Shown here one piece after another: positions 27,879-36,861 of a DNA stretch of 64,000 nucleotides. This DNA comes from an uncultured Granulosicoccaceae bacterium (GTDB lineage: Bacteria; Pseudomonadota; Gammaproteobacteria; Granulosicoccales; Granulosicoccaceae). The stretch spans positions 1 through 64,000 of the forward strand of contig CALLLW010000023.1 in the NCBI GenBank assembly GCA_938007995.1, in the 5' to 3' direction. How positions within the stretch are numbered: position 1 is the first letter of the stretch; each line of letters begins with the position of its first letter. The position numbers and the translations under genes are program-made. The notes beneath the pieces are model-generated. The model was not told the DNA's origin. It made no database searches and saw nothing but the letters and a program-made list of their open reading frames with translations.

Positions 27879-29054
27879 ATGAGGTCCGTAATGCCAACGC
27901 TATCGCGCCTGTCGCTGGTTGCGATATTGTCTCTTATCGGCTCAGCTGCACGAGCTGACATCAACATGCCGGTGGGGGTCACACCTATTAGTAAAGAGGT
28001 GTACGGTTTGCACATGCTGATCTTCTGGATCTGCTGCGCTATCGGAACCGTTGTATTTGCAGTCATGTTTTACTCAATCTTCAAACACCGCAAGTCGAAA
28101 GGCGCGGTGGCAGCTGACTTCCATGAGAGCACCGTTGTCGAGATAATCTGGACCGCTGTGCCACTGGTGATTCTTATCGCCATGGCTATTCCTGCTGCAA
28201 AAACACTGATTGCTATGGAAGATACCAGTGATGCTGAAGTAACCATCAAGGTCACCGGTTATCAATGGAAGTGGCACTATGAGTACCTCGACTCCGGCAT
28301 CAATTTTTTCAGTAATCTCGACGCTGATCATAATGCGGCACGTCAGGTCGACTCCGGCATCGATGTTTCGCAGTTCGATAACTACTTAAAAGAAGTCGAT
28401 AACCCGCTGGTTCTGCCGGTAGGCAAGAAAGTTCGATTCCTGCATACCTCCGCTGACGTAATCCATTCCTGGTGGGTGCCTGCTCTGGCGGTAAAGAAAG
28501 ATGCAATTCCAGGCTTCATTAACGAGAACTGGGCGCTGATCGAAGAGCCAGGCATTTACCGTGGCAAGTGTACCGAGCTGTGCGGTCGCGATCATGGTTT
28601 TATGCCGGTGGTAGTAAGAGCGCTGCCAGAAGACGAGTACAACGCATGGGTCGCTGAAAATGCACCCGTCGAAGAGCCTGTGATGACTGAAAGCACCGGC
28701 GCTGCAACAGCTACTGCGGTGGCCAGCGCTGACGATGATCGCGAGTGGAGCATGGATGAACTCATGGCCGCCGGTGAGACGGTCTACAACAACCAGTGTG
28801 CCTCATGCCATCAGGTCGGTGGTGAAGGTCTGGCGGGTGCGTTCCCTGCAATTACCGGCAGTGCGATTGCCACCGGCGATCATGCAGCACATATCGATAT
28901 TGTCTATGCCGGTAAGCCCGGTTCAGCCATGGCGGCTTTCGCCAGTCGGCTGAGCAACTCAGACATGGCAGCTGTGCTGACCTACCAGCGTAACGCGCTC
29001 GGCAACTCGGTAGGCGACACCATTCAACCGTCAGCGATTAAAGCGCTGAGATAG
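27879..29054 (+). CDS. coxB: Cytochrome c oxidase subunit II with fused cytochrome c domain
   Basis: 391 residues. The start is ATG 27879, preceded by GGAGAAGG; the upstream TTG at 27864 overlaps that Shine-Dalgarno. Numbering follows this start. Signal peptide ends ARA (about 27), with two membrane helices (about 45-70 and 90-112). The CuA domain has H196, C231, C235, H239 and M242 (CTELCGRDHGFM). A C-terminal class I cytochrome c domain has haem motif CASCH at 307-311, linked by an Ala/Thr/Glu-rich hinge. This fused form is the caa3-type arrangement: electrons enter through the covalent haem c, pass to CuA and then to CoxA. It is the first structural gene of the oxidase cluster. Confidence 0.95.
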   Translation: MRSVMPTLSRLSLVAILSLIGSAARADINMPVGVTPISKEVYGLHMLIFWICCAIGTVVFAVMFYSIFKHRKSKGAVAADFHESTVVEIIWTAVPLVILIAMAIPAAKTLIAMEDTSDAEVTIKVTGYQWKWHYEYLDSGINFFSNLDADHNAARQVDSGIDVSQFDNYLKEVDNPLVLPVGKKVRFLHTSADVIHSWWVPALAVKKDAIPGFINENWALIEEPGIYRGKCTELCGRDHGFMPVVVRALPEDEYNAWVAENAPVEEPVMTESTGAATATAVASADDDREWSMDELMAAGETVYNNQCASCHQVGGEGLAGAFPAITGSAIATGDHAAHIDIVYAGKPGSAMAAFASRLSNSDMAAVLTYQRNALGNSVGDTIQPSAIKALR

Positions 29055-29122
29055 CCGGTTGCGGAGAAAAGCCTGATGAATTCAAATAAACAAAATAGAT
29101 TACTTATAACACCGGAGTCAGT

Positions 29123-30706
29123 ATGAGCACTGCAGCCGCAGGACATCACGAGCACGATGATCATGGGCCGGCCAAAGGTTGGACCCGTTGGTTGTACACA
29201 ACTAATCACAAAGATATCGGCACACTGTATTTATTGTTTGCACTGGTGATGTTTTTCATCGGTGGTGGCATGGCGCTGATCATACGGGCTGAGTTATTTC
29301 AGCCTGGTCTGCAGCTGGTTGATCCATTGTTTTTTAACTCAATGACCACCATGCACGCGCTGGTGATGATCTTTGGTGTGGTGATGCCGGCTTTTGTCGG
29401 TCTTGCCAACTGGATGATCCCGATGATGATCGGCGGACCAGACATGGCGTTACCGCGCATGAACAACTGGAGCTTCTGGATCATGCCGTTCGCATTTTTA
29501 TTGCTGCTTTCAACGCTGTTTATGGAAGGCGGTGGTCCTGCGGGTGGCTGGACTCTCTATGCACCATTGTCACTGCAAGGGCCGGATAGTTTTGCGTTTG
29601 TGATTTTCTCGATTCACTTCATGGGTATTTCATCTGTGATGGGTTCGATCAACATTGTCGCAACCATCTTTAACATGCGCGCACCGGGTATGAGCCTGAT
29701 GCAGATGCCATTGTTTGTCTGGACCTGGCTGATCACGGCCTACCTGCTTATCGCAGTAATTCCGGTGCTGGCGGGCGCGGTAACAATGCTGCTGACAGAC
29801 CGTTTCTTTGGCACCAGCTTTTTTAATGCTGCCGGTGGTGGTGATCCGGTGATGTACCAGCACATCTTCTGGTTCTTCGGTCATCCTGAAGTTTATATTC
29901 TAATTTTGCCGGCGTTCGGCATTATCTCAAGCATCATCCCGACCTTTGCTCGCAAGCCACTGTTCGGCTATGCATCAATGGTTTATGCAACTGCTTCAAT
30001 TGCGTTTCTTTCATTCATCGTTTGGGCACACCACATGTTCACCGTTGGTATGCCACTAGCGGGTGAAATGTTCTTTATGTTCGCCACCATGATGATCTCG
30101 GTACCAACCGGTGTGAAAGTCTTCAACTGGGTTGCCACCATGTGGCGTGGTTCAATGACGTTTGAAACACCGATGCTATTCGCTATCGGGTTTTTGGTGA
30201 TGTTCACTATCGGTGGACTGTCAGGGCTGATGCTCGCCATCACACCTGCGGATATCCAGTATCACGATACCTACTTCGTGGTTGCGCACTTTCACTACGT
30301 ACTGGTGCCGGGTGCTATCTACTCAATCATGGCGGCCACCTATTACTGGTTGCCCAAATGGACCGGTAACATGTACGACGAGAAGTGGGGCAAGATACAT
30401 TTCTGGGTGTCAACGGTATTTTTAAATGTGTTGTTCTTCCCGATGCACTTTGTGGGTCTGGCCGGCATGCCGCGTCGTATCCCTGATTACAATCTGCAGT
30501 TTGCAGACTGGAACGCCATTGCCACCATCGGTGCATTTGGATTTGGTTTCTCGCAGCTGATCTTTGTTTACGTGATCTTTAAGTGCATTAAAGGTGGTGC
30601 AAAGGCAACTGATGAGGTTTGGGATGGTGCAGAGGGTCTTGAGTGGACTGTACCGTCACCGGCTCCGTATCACACATTCGAGAAGCCACCGGCGCAATAC
30701 AGTTAG
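29123..30706 (+). CDS. coxA: Cytochrome c oxidase subunit I
   Basis: 527 residues, twelve membrane helices. Catalytic subunit with haem a and the haem a3-CuB centre. Visible: low-spin haem ligand His in [12 protein letters not shown], the CuB ligand and cross-linked Tyr motif [10 protein letters not shown] (near 250), HH pair in [13 protein letters not shown]-channel region TGVKVFNW, and the haem ligand pair VVAHFHYVL. The Glu in GHPEVY marks an A1-type proton-pumping enzyme. The His/Asp-rich N-terminus (GHHEHDDHG) is an ordinary variable extension. Confidence 0.98.
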   Translation: MSTAAAGHHEHDDHGPAKGWTRWLYTTNHKDIGTLYLLFALVMFFIGGGMALIIRAELFQPGLQLVDPLFFNSMTTMHALVMIFGVVMPAFVGLANWMIPMMIGGPDMALPRMNNWSFWIMPFAFLLLLSTLFMEGGGPAGGWTLYAPLSLQGPDSFAFVIFSIHFMGISSVMGSINIVATIFNMRAPGMSLMQMPLFVWTWLITAYLLIAVIPVLAGAVTMLLTDRFFGTSFFNAAGGGDPVMYQHIFWFFGHPEVYILILPAFGIISSIIPTFARKPLFGYASMVYATASIAFLSFIVWAHHMFTVGMPLAGEMFFMFATMMISVPTGVKVFNWVATMWRGSMTFETPMLFAIGFLVMFTIGGLSGLMLAITPADIQYHDTYFVVAHFHYVLVPGAIYSIMAATYYWLPKWTGNMYDEKWGKIHFWVSTVFLNVLFFPMHFVGLAGMPRRIPDYNLQFADWNAIATIGAFGFGFSQLIFVYVIFKCIKGGAKATDEVWDGAEGLEWTVPSPAPYHTFEKPPAQYS

Positions 30707-30846
30707 TCCGTAGCTAGCAAGTAAATCAAATAACAGTGTGGCTCGATGGTTCGGCCTGCCAGCTGCATCCATCGGGTTACACTGGATACGGGCTACACTG
30801 ATATTTGTTTGCAAACAATCGACCTGCTTGGCAATGAAATCTTATG

Positions 30847-30954
30847 ATGGCAAATCAAAAACGCAATTTGTTGATACCAATAATACTGGCGGTCGTCGCA
30901 CTGGTCTTTTACGTATTGAGTATCTACATGCAGTACCAACAGGGAGCAGGCTGA
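30847..30954 (+). CDS. 35-residue single-pass membrane peptide in the cox operon
   Basis: Short frame MANQKRNLLIP followed by a hydrophobic helix (IILAVVALVFYVLSIYM) and the tail QYQQGAG. It ends one base before the ctaG start codon. Gene position (between coxA and ctaG), size and the N-in basic end match the small cytochrome oxidase assembly peptides annotated there in some proteobacteria. A second ATG at 30844 would add one Met. The tight coupling to ctaG supports its being real. Confidence 0.65.
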   Translation: MANQKRNLLIPIILAVVALVFYVLSIYMQYQQGAG

Positions 30955-30955
30955 A

Positions 30956-31504
30956 ATGAAATCCAATCCTCACCTGTTGTTAGTCGGCAAGCTGGTTACG
31001 CTGAGTATGGCGATGTTTGCTTTCGGCTACATTGTAATGCCGCCCCTCTACAACATTATCTGTGATATCACCGGACTCAACGGGCGCACCAACTCTGCTG
31101 CGGTATCAGCACCGGTAGGGCAGGAAGTCGCCGATCGCACCATTACCGTTGAGTTTGTGTCAGTCATCAACTCTTCTGCTGCCTGGTCGTTCAAGCCACA
31201 GGTGCAGACGATGGAAGTGATACCCGGCAAAACCTATACAACAAACTACATTGCAAAGAACCTCAGCGGCGCTGCTGCGGTCGGGCAGGCGGTACCTAGT
31301 GTCGCTCCATCCTCTGCCGCTAAATATTTTAATAAAATAGAATGCTTCTGCTTTACTAGGCAGGAGTTTGAAGCCCGCGCAGAGAAAGAGATGCCACTGA
31401 TTTTCTTTGTCGAACCTGATCTGCCAAGAAGTATCGACACCATCACGCTTTCTTACACTTACTTCAACACCGGCGAAGAACCGGAGAATGTGTCTGACAG
31501 CTAA
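30956..31504 (+). CDS. ctaG: Cytochrome c oxidase assembly protein CtaG/Cox11
   Basis: Membrane-anchored copper chaperone that inserts CuB into subunit I. One N-terminal membrane helix (VTLSMAMFAFGYIVMPPLY), then the periplasmic Ig-like domain with the copper-binding IECFCFTRQ motif near residue 125 and MPLIFFVEPDLP. 182 residues, normal for the family. Confidence 0.95.
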   Translation: MKSNPHLLLVGKLVTLSMAMFAFGYIVMPPLYNIICDITGLNGRTNSAAVSAPVGQEVADRTITVEFVSVINSSAAWSFKPQVQTMEVIPGKTYTTNYIAKNLSGAAAVGQAVPSVAPSSAAKYFNKIECFCFTRQEFEARAEKEMPLIFFVEPDLPRSIDTITLSYTYFNTGEEPENVSDS

Positions 31505-31533
31505 CGCCTGTCAGAACTTACAGGAAACAACAA

Positions 31534-32397
31534 ATGAGCTCTCCAAGCAGTTACTATATTCCACATGAAGCCAAGTGGCCGATTGTGGGCTCGATAGCGC
31601 TATTCGCCTTCTTCGCAGGTTTTGCCTCGCTGCTTAATGGTGGCGGCTGGGTCATTATGGCCTTCGGTGCAGCATTGCTGGTCTATATGATGATTCGCTG
31701 GTTTGGTGATGTGATCGCCGAGTCTGAGAATGGTCAGTATAGCGCCCAGGTCGATGTATCGTTCCGTATGTCGATGATGTGGTTCATCTTCTCCGAAGTG
31801 ATGTTTTTCGGCGCTTTCTTTGGTGCATTGTTCTACGCCAGAACGTTTTCCGGTCCCTGGTTATCGGGTATTGGTGAGGGCGGCGCTGCTGCAACCAATG
31901 CGGTTTTATGGTCTGGCTTTGATTACGTATGGCCGCACAACGGGCCTGAGCAACTCGGTGGTGCTTACGAGAAAATGCATTGGTTCCCACTGCCGGTACT
32001 CAATACCTTAATCCTGCTTACCAGTGGTGTGACTTGTACGATTGCTCACCATGCTATTAAAGAAGGTAATCGCGAAAAGATGGTTAAGTGGTTGCTCGCC
32101 ACTTGCGCGCTCGGTTTCTTCTTTGTCTTCATGCAGGGAGTTGAGTACTACGAAGCCTATGCACACCTCAACCTGAAGATGAATACGGGTATCTATGGGT
32201 CAACATTCTTTATGCTGACAGGATTCCACGGATTTCACGTTTGTATGGGTGCGATCATTCTTTTGATTGTGATGTTTCGCGGTATGCGTAAACATTTTTC
32301 AGCCACTAACCACTTTGCCTTTGAAGCTGCTGCGTGGTACTGGCACTTCGTTGATGTGGTATGGCTCGGGCTGTTTATATTTGTCTATATTCTGTAG
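31534..32397 (+). CDS. coxC: Cytochrome c oxidase subunit III
   Basis: 287 residues, seven membrane helices. Conserved MWFIFSEVMFFGAFFGALFY (helix 3), HHAIKEGNREKM, FMQGVEYYEA, and the C-terminal FHGFHVCMGAI and WYWHFVDVVWLGLF. It is the last gene before a bidirectional terminator. Confidence 0.98.
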   Translation: MSSPSSYYIPHEAKWPIVGSIALFAFFAGFASLLNGGGWVIMAFGAALLVYMMIRWFGDVIAESENGQYSAQVDVSFRMSMMWFIFSEVMFFGAFFGALFYARTFSGPWLSGIGEGGAAATNAVLWSGFDYVWPHNGPEQLGGAYEKMHWFPLPVLNTLILLTSGVTCTIAHHAIKEGNREKMVKWLLATCALGFFFVFMQGVEYYEAYAHLNLKMNTGIYGSTFFMLTGFHGFHVCMGAIILLIVMFRGMRKHFSATNHFAFEAAAWYWHFVDVVWLGLFIFVYIL

Positions 32398-32420
32398 TTG
32401 GAAGTCCAGTTTCAGAAAGC

Positions 32421-32449
32421 AAAAAAGGGCACGATAGTGCCCTTTTTTT
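32421..32449. terminator. Bidirectional intrinsic terminator after coxC
   Basis: Six As, GGGCAC, loop GATA, GTGCCC (32437-32442), then seven Ts. It ends coxC on the plus strand and the convergent DUF2909 gene on the minus strand. Confidence 0.9.
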
Positions 32450-32476
32450 ATGTGCTGATGTTATTGCTGAAAAGGT

Positions 32477-32671
32477 TTACTTAAGCACGCCAGTAGCGCC
32501 TGCGATGATGATCACCAGAATCGCAACAATTGATAATCCAATGCGCCAGGTCAAGGCGTTGACCGTTCGCTTTTTGCTGCCATCATCTTTAACCAGAAAG
32601 AAGAGCCCGGAAAACAAACTGACAATGATCGCCAGTAGCAGTATGACAATAATCAGCTTAACCAGTAACAT
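32477..32671 (-). CDS. DUF2909 twin-transmembrane protein
   Basis: The start is set at ATG 32671 (MLLVKLIIVILLL), giving 64 residues with two membrane helices around the loop FLVKDDGSKKRTVNALTWR. This matches the DUF2909 family found beside SURF1 in cytochrome oxidase clusters. Its function is unknown. It is encoded against the operon direction and is divergent from the SURF1 gene. Confidence 0.75.
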   Translation of the reverse strand: MLLVKLIIVILLLAIIVSLFSGLFFLVKDDGSKKRTVNALTWRIGLSIVAILVIIIAGATGVLK

Positions 32672-32760
32672 AGCGCACGTTGTACTCTGTAAAAACGGTA
32701 CCATATCACAGCTGTGTTACCGCTATCGAAGCGCGTGCAACTAATCGGAATGTCCAAACG

Positions 32761-33507
32761 TTGAGCCGATTTCTCAGCAGATTAACCTCATTTACCGGTC
32801 TGGTCTCCACTGTCGCTGCTTTGGTTGTGGGTCTGTTGTTCTTCAAACTTGGTCTGTGGCAACTGGATCGGGCTGAAGAGAAGCAATCGATCGTTGCTGC
32901 GCACAATGCAGCGACTGACCTGCCGCCTTTACAAGCACTTCCGCCTGATGGTGAGGTTCCGCTATACCGCCGGGTCGAGCTGACTGGCAGATTTGATTTC
33001 ACACGCCCCTTTTTGCTGGATAATAGAATCGTTCGTGGTCAGGCAGGCTTTGAAGTTATCGTGCCTTTTTTCTTGCCGAACAACCAATATGTGTTGGCTA
33101 ATCTCGGCTGGATTGGCCATAGTGGTGACCGTCAGGTCACACTTGAGAAGGCAGGATACTCAGAAAAAGAAACTACACTCAGTGGTTTGGTGGTGGCACC
33201 ATCACGTGGCTTGGTGCTGGGTGACGCGCCTGCAGGCGAAACCGAGGCACAATGGCCGCATATTATTCAGTTTATGGACTATGAGACTATTGCGACCAAA
33301 CTCGATAAAATACCGGTTTTTGACGCAGTAATAGTTGCACATGCCGGGCAGGCCGGTAGCTACACCTATAATTTCAGTCCGGTCGCCAGCGGTGCCCGCA
33401 TACATCTGGGCTATGCGTTTCAGTGGTTTGCAATGCTCGCAGCTCTGGTAGTTCTCTACCTATATCTGATGGTCTTTAAGAAAAGCGATGAACCAGTCAA
33501 TGAATGA
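32761..33507 (+). CDS. SURF1-family cytochrome oxidase assembly protein
   Basis: SURF1/Shy1 homologue that delivers haem a to subunit I. It has the two-helix topology: N-terminal helix (LVVGLLFFKLGLWQLDRAEEK) and C-terminal helix (FAMLAALVVLYLYLMVF), with a periplasmic domain between (PLYRRVELTGRFD, LLDNRIVRGQAGFEVI, LANLGWIG). I place the start at TTG 32761 (248 residues). The frame remains open to a TTG at 32680, but that would overlap the start of the divergent DUF2909 gene and add an atypical N-terminus. Confidence 0.88.
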   Translation: MSRFLSRLTSFTGLVSTVAALVVGLLFFKLGLWQLDRAEEKQSIVAAHNAATDLPPLQALPPDGEVPLYRRVELTGRFDFTRPFLLDNRIVRGQAGFEVIVPFFLPNNQYVLANLGWIGHSGDRQVTLEKAGYSEKETTLSGLVVAPSRGLVLGDAPAGETEAQWPHIIQFMDYETIATKLDKIPVFDAVIVAHAGQAGSYTYNFSPVASGARIHLGYAFQWFAMLAALVVLYLYLMVFKKSDEPVNE

Positions 33508-34120
33508 AGCAGCAGAACACTCTGCGCGAAAAGTAAGCCGGGCCAAGCTACTCGGTCTGATGGGGTTGTATGCCGCGCCGTTAATCGCTGCATGGCTCTG
33601 GTTTGCGTATGTTTCAAGTAATGAAGGGGCGGGTGTGTCAGTCAACGGCGAGTTGATTCACCCCGCCGTACCGATTGAGGAGTTCAGCCTGAGCAGCGAT
33701 GCGAACCCTGCCTGGGGGCTTGACGATATACGCGGAAAATGGAGCATGGTGTATTTTGTCAATGCCGAGTGCGATAAAGCCTGTGAAACTGCCCTGTATG
33801 ACATGCGGCAGATACGCTTATCGACGGGACGCCGGATGGAGCGTGTACAGCGCGTTCTGGTCACACCCGACTGGCAACAAATGCAGCAAAAGCTTGAAAA
33901 CGCCAGTGAGGGTTTGCATGTAATCGGCGGCGATGGCAGCCGGATTGAAACCTTAAAGAGCCAGTTTGATCAGGCGCAGAGCACAATGGCTGACTGCCAG
34001 GGATGCATGTTTCTGGTTGATCCCTACGGCAACCTGATGATGCGCTTCCCACCTGATTTACCACCGGCAAAAGTGCTGAAAGATCTCAAGCATCTGCTGA
34101 AGATTTCAAGGATAGGGTAG
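33488..34120 (+). CDS. SCO-like thioredoxin-fold membrane protein lacking the copper His
   Basis: 210 residues with an N-terminal membrane anchor (about 22-42) and a periplasmic thioredoxin-like domain. A CxxxC pair, C95-C99 (ECDKAC), sits where SCO proteins bind copper. A second pair, C170-C173 (DCQGC), precedes FLVDPYGNLMMRF. In true SCO1 a His follows the VD segment, but here that position has PYGN, so copper binding as in SCO1 is doubtful. It overlaps SURF1 by 20 bases and ends two bases before ctaB, so it is translationally coupled. The position matches the uncharacterised protein between SURF1 and ctaA in pseudomonads. Confidence 0.75.
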   Translation: MNQSMNEAAEHSARKVSRAKLLGLMGLYAAPLIAAWLWFAYVSSNEGAGVSVNGELIHPAVPIEEFSLSSDANPAWGLDDIRGKWSMVYFVNAECDKACETALYDMRQIRLSTGRRMERVQRVLVTPDWQQMQQKLENASEGLHVIGGDGSRIETLKSQFDQAQSTMADCQGCMFLVDPYGNLMMRFPPDLPPAKVLKDLKHLLKISRIG

Positions 34121-34122
34121 CT

Positions 34123-35064
34123 GTGAGCCATTCAGAGAATGATTCGAACGCCTTGCCAGCGGCAGACATAGCTGCTGCTGAATCATCTTCATTGATTGCG
34201 GATTTGCTCGAAGTCACCAAGCCGAAAGTGGTTTTGCTTCTGGTATTTACTGCAATAGTAGGAATGGCGCTGGCGGTGCCTGGCATGGTGCCGTTGCAGC
34301 AGGCATTCTTTGGCGTGATAGGTATCGGCCTCGCTTCTGCTTCAGCCGCCGCGATCAATCATGTGGTCGATCAGCGCGCAGATGCGCAAATGAAGCGTAC
34401 CAGCAACAGACCGATCCCGCAGGGCAATTTGACCACTACCCACGTGCTGTTGTTTGCTGCATTGCTTGGTTTAGTAGCGATGATCCTGCTGGTTGTGTTT
34501 GTTAACGTGCTGACTGCGTTGCTGACTTTTCTGTCTTTAATCGGTTATGCCTGCGTTTATACCATGTACCTCAAGCGTGCAACGCCGCAGAACATTGTTA
34601 TTGGTGGTGTGGCCGGTGCGATGCCACCTGTGCTTGGCTGGGCCGCAGTAACCGGCGAAGTCACTGCAGAACCACTGTTATTGTTCCTGATTGTATTTAT
34701 CTGGACACCACCGCACTTCTGGGCGTTGGCGATTCATCGTCGCGATGACTACGCCAAGGTCAATATTCCGATGCTACCGGTCACCCATGGCAATCAGTAC
34801 ACGCGTGTGCAGATCCTGCTGTACACGATCTTACTGCTGCTGGTGACGATTGCGCCTTATCTTATACAGATGAGCGGCTGGATCTATCTGGTGGCCGCAT
34901 TGGGTCTTGGTGGCTGGTTTCTGTTCCATGCCATTAAAATTCAAAACCCCGAACACAAGGAAGAACCCATCCGGATGTTTGTGGTATCAATTAAGTACCT
35001 GATGGGCCTGTTTGCAGCTTTGTTGGTGGACCATTATCTTCCGTTGTTATTGTCTCTGTTTTAA
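34123..35064 (+). CDS. ctaB: Protohaem IX farnesyltransferase (haem O synthase)
   Basis: Converts haem B to haem O for the oxidase. UbiA-superfamily membrane protein of 313 residues with eight to nine helices. The Asp-rich active-site motif NHVVDQRADAQMKRTSNRP and the loop HRRDDYAKVNIPMLPVTHG are intact. GTG start with GGATAGGG upstream. Haem A synthase (ctaA), usually directly before ctaB, is absent from this locus. Confidence 0.96.
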   Translation: MSHSENDSNALPAADIAAAESSSLIADLLEVTKPKVVLLLVFTAIVGMALAVPGMVPLQQAFFGVIGIGLASASAAAINHVVDQRADAQMKRTSNRPIPQGNLTTTHVLLFAALLGLVAMILLVVFVNVLTALLTFLSLIGYACVYTMYLKRATPQNIVIGGVAGAMPPVLGWAAVTGEVTAEPLLLFLIVFIWTPPHFWALAIHRRDDYAKVNIPMLPVTHGNQYTRVQILLYTILLLLVTIAPYLIQMSGWIYLVAALGLGGWFLFHAIKIQNPEHKEEPIRMFVVSIKYLMGLFAALLVDHYLPLLLSLF

Positions 35065-35356
35065 ACAGCTTGCAGCAGTCCGGTTGATGGCTGAAAACCC
35101 AACGACCCGAAATGTTAAATTTTTTAATACCGCGTTATTTGCTATCCGGATCAGGTCATTTGTGATCGCACGTGACCTCAAAAAGAGAAACGTTAAGTAA
35201 TACTTTTCAATAAAATCTCGTTGTTTTGAATATATCAGGGTAAAACAATCGAGTCCTTCACAGTAGTGTTCCGGACACTTCGTTAACCTGTTCCCAAAAA
35301 ACCACATAGCAATCGCTCCTGCACGAGTACGCAGGGCATTTTTTGAGGGGCAGTAA

Positions 35357-36709
35357 ATGAAAATAGTAGCAGGTATGTCGACTGCGGCAACCGTTCTGAT
35401 TGCTGGTATGGCAGGCGCTTCTGATCGCGTCACACAGCTAATAACAGCGGCTAAATATTCAGCGGCTGTGTCTGACGATAAATTGTTTTTGGAAAATGGC
35501 AGGGCGCTGCGTGCGGATTTGTACTTCAGCGTGCCTGGTAAGCGAGCAATAGTGGCTCCTGAAGGGACTGAACTTGACCAGAATCTGCCTCCAGTGGTTT
35601 GGCAGTATTCGGGATTGCTGCCGGTTGATGATTATCTCAAGACTGTTGCGATTCATACTTTCAGCAGTTCATCGCAGGACCGATCGTGGCAGGAAGTACA
35701 ACAGAATTTTTATCACGGCTTACTGGCTGAAGGTGCCAAAGAGATCGACGCAAAAATTGCCTACGCCGGTGCTTACGCATTTGCACCTCGCTGGACATTA
35801 GTAGAGTTGATAGAGGTTGAGGAGGCACAGCCTAAGTATCCTGACACTGTACTCTACCGGGTGCAGTACACAGAGCCTTCCGATGCGAGTATATCTGAAG
35901 AAAAGTACCGTGATTTATCCCTGCAGATTCTGCAGCAGGAGATACTCGCCTTGCATGATATTCAAACCGTCATTGATGAGTCAGAGATGACTCAGGCGAA
36001 CGCTCGCGATCGAGTGCCGCAAGCAGGAGTCGGGGAGTTAGCATCGAATAGTCAGGTGCCAGTGACAGTTAAAGACGGTCTTGCGGTACAAACCAGCCAG
36101 GGCATAGAAGAAGCCTCTAACACTGCTGAACTGAACAGTGTGGCGACTGACGCAGGTGTTGGAGTGGACATAACCGGCGAAGCGGAACTTGCAGGAATTG
36201 CTGTGGCAGGTGGTGCGCTGAAGCAGAATAACGGAACGATTGTTGGTGGTGTGGCGGGTGTCCCGGTTAGTTTGCCCGACGTACTCGATAAGGCAGCGCC
36301 GGAGCAGGGTGTTGCGGAAAAAAAGAGGGTTGCCACGGCAGAGCCGAACTCTCTGGAAAGCACTTCCGATGTGGTTACGCATTCACGCGATATTTTTCCT
36401 GGCGAAACTATTCCGGTGCAAAAGGTGAAGCTGCAGAATGCAGAGTCGGCAGCAGTGCCCGCGAGCGTTCCTGATAACAGGCTGAAAGCAGATCGAAATG
36501 CTGGTGCACCAATGCCTCGAAATGAGTTGTTTTACGACGACAGTACCGGCGCTAACGCGAGTATTGAAGCAGCTGCTGTTGTTGGAGAGCGTGTCACAGC
36601 GGAGGTTGTCGAAGCACCGCAACCGACTAATGGTTTGCCGGACCAGTGGGTCGCCATGCCGGATGGATCGCTTGTGTTGCAAAGTGTCGGCAAGCTGGTG
36701 TCTGAATAA
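35357..36709 (+). CDS. Unknown exported protein
   Basis: I do not recognise this 450-residue protein. A signal peptide of about 22 residues ends AGASD (MKIVAGMSTAATVLIAGMAG). The first 200 residues look folded, with aromatic-rich strands (GRALRADLYFSVPG, WTLVELIEVEEAQPKYPDTVLYRVQY). From about 215 on it becomes low-complexity, rich in Ala, Val, Glu, Asn and Ser. The end is ordered again (GLPDQWVAMPDGSLVLQSVGKLV). GAGGGG precedes the ATG by seven bases. It stands alone between ctaB and the convergent rpoH, in a 292-bp AT-rich upstream gap that probably holds its promoter. Confidence 0.8.
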   Translation: MKIVAGMSTAATVLIAGMAGASDRVTQLITAAKYSAAVSDDKLFLENGRALRADLYFSVPGKRAIVAPEGTELDQNLPPVVWQYSGLLPVDDYLKTVAIHTFSSSSQDRSWQEVQQNFYHGLLAEGAKEIDAKIAYAGAYAFAPRWTLVELIEVEEAQPKYPDTVLYRVQYTEPSDASISEEKYRDLSLQILQQEILALHDIQTVIDESEMTQANARDRVPQAGVGELASNSQVPVTVKDGLAVQTSQGIEEASNTAELNSVATDAGVGVDITGEAELAGIAVAGGALKQNNGTIVGGVAGVPVSLPDVLDKAAPEQGVAEKKRVATAEPNSLESTSDVVTHSRDIFPGETIPVQKVKLQNAESAAVPASVPDNRLKADRNAGAPMPRNELFYDDSTGANASIEAAAVVGERVTAEVVEAPQPTNGLPDQWVAMPDGSLVLQSVGKLVSE

Positions 36710-36770
36710 GTCTCAACCCTTGCAGTGAAAAAAGCGTAAGCAGGCAACAGAGGTTAGTTTACGCCCATAA

Positions 36771-36800
36771 AAAAGCCGCTCAGATGAGCGGCTTTTTTTT
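36771..36800. terminator. Bidirectional terminator between convergent genes
   Basis: GCCGCTC (36775-36781), loop AGAT, GAGCGGC (36786-36792), then eight Ts. A-run upstream gives activity for rpoH on the minus strand too. Confidence 0.9.
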
Positions 36801-36861
36801 GTACAACACGACTGGAGGCGATCCAACGGGAGGTCGAACGGTCACCGATTTGCGTCACCTG

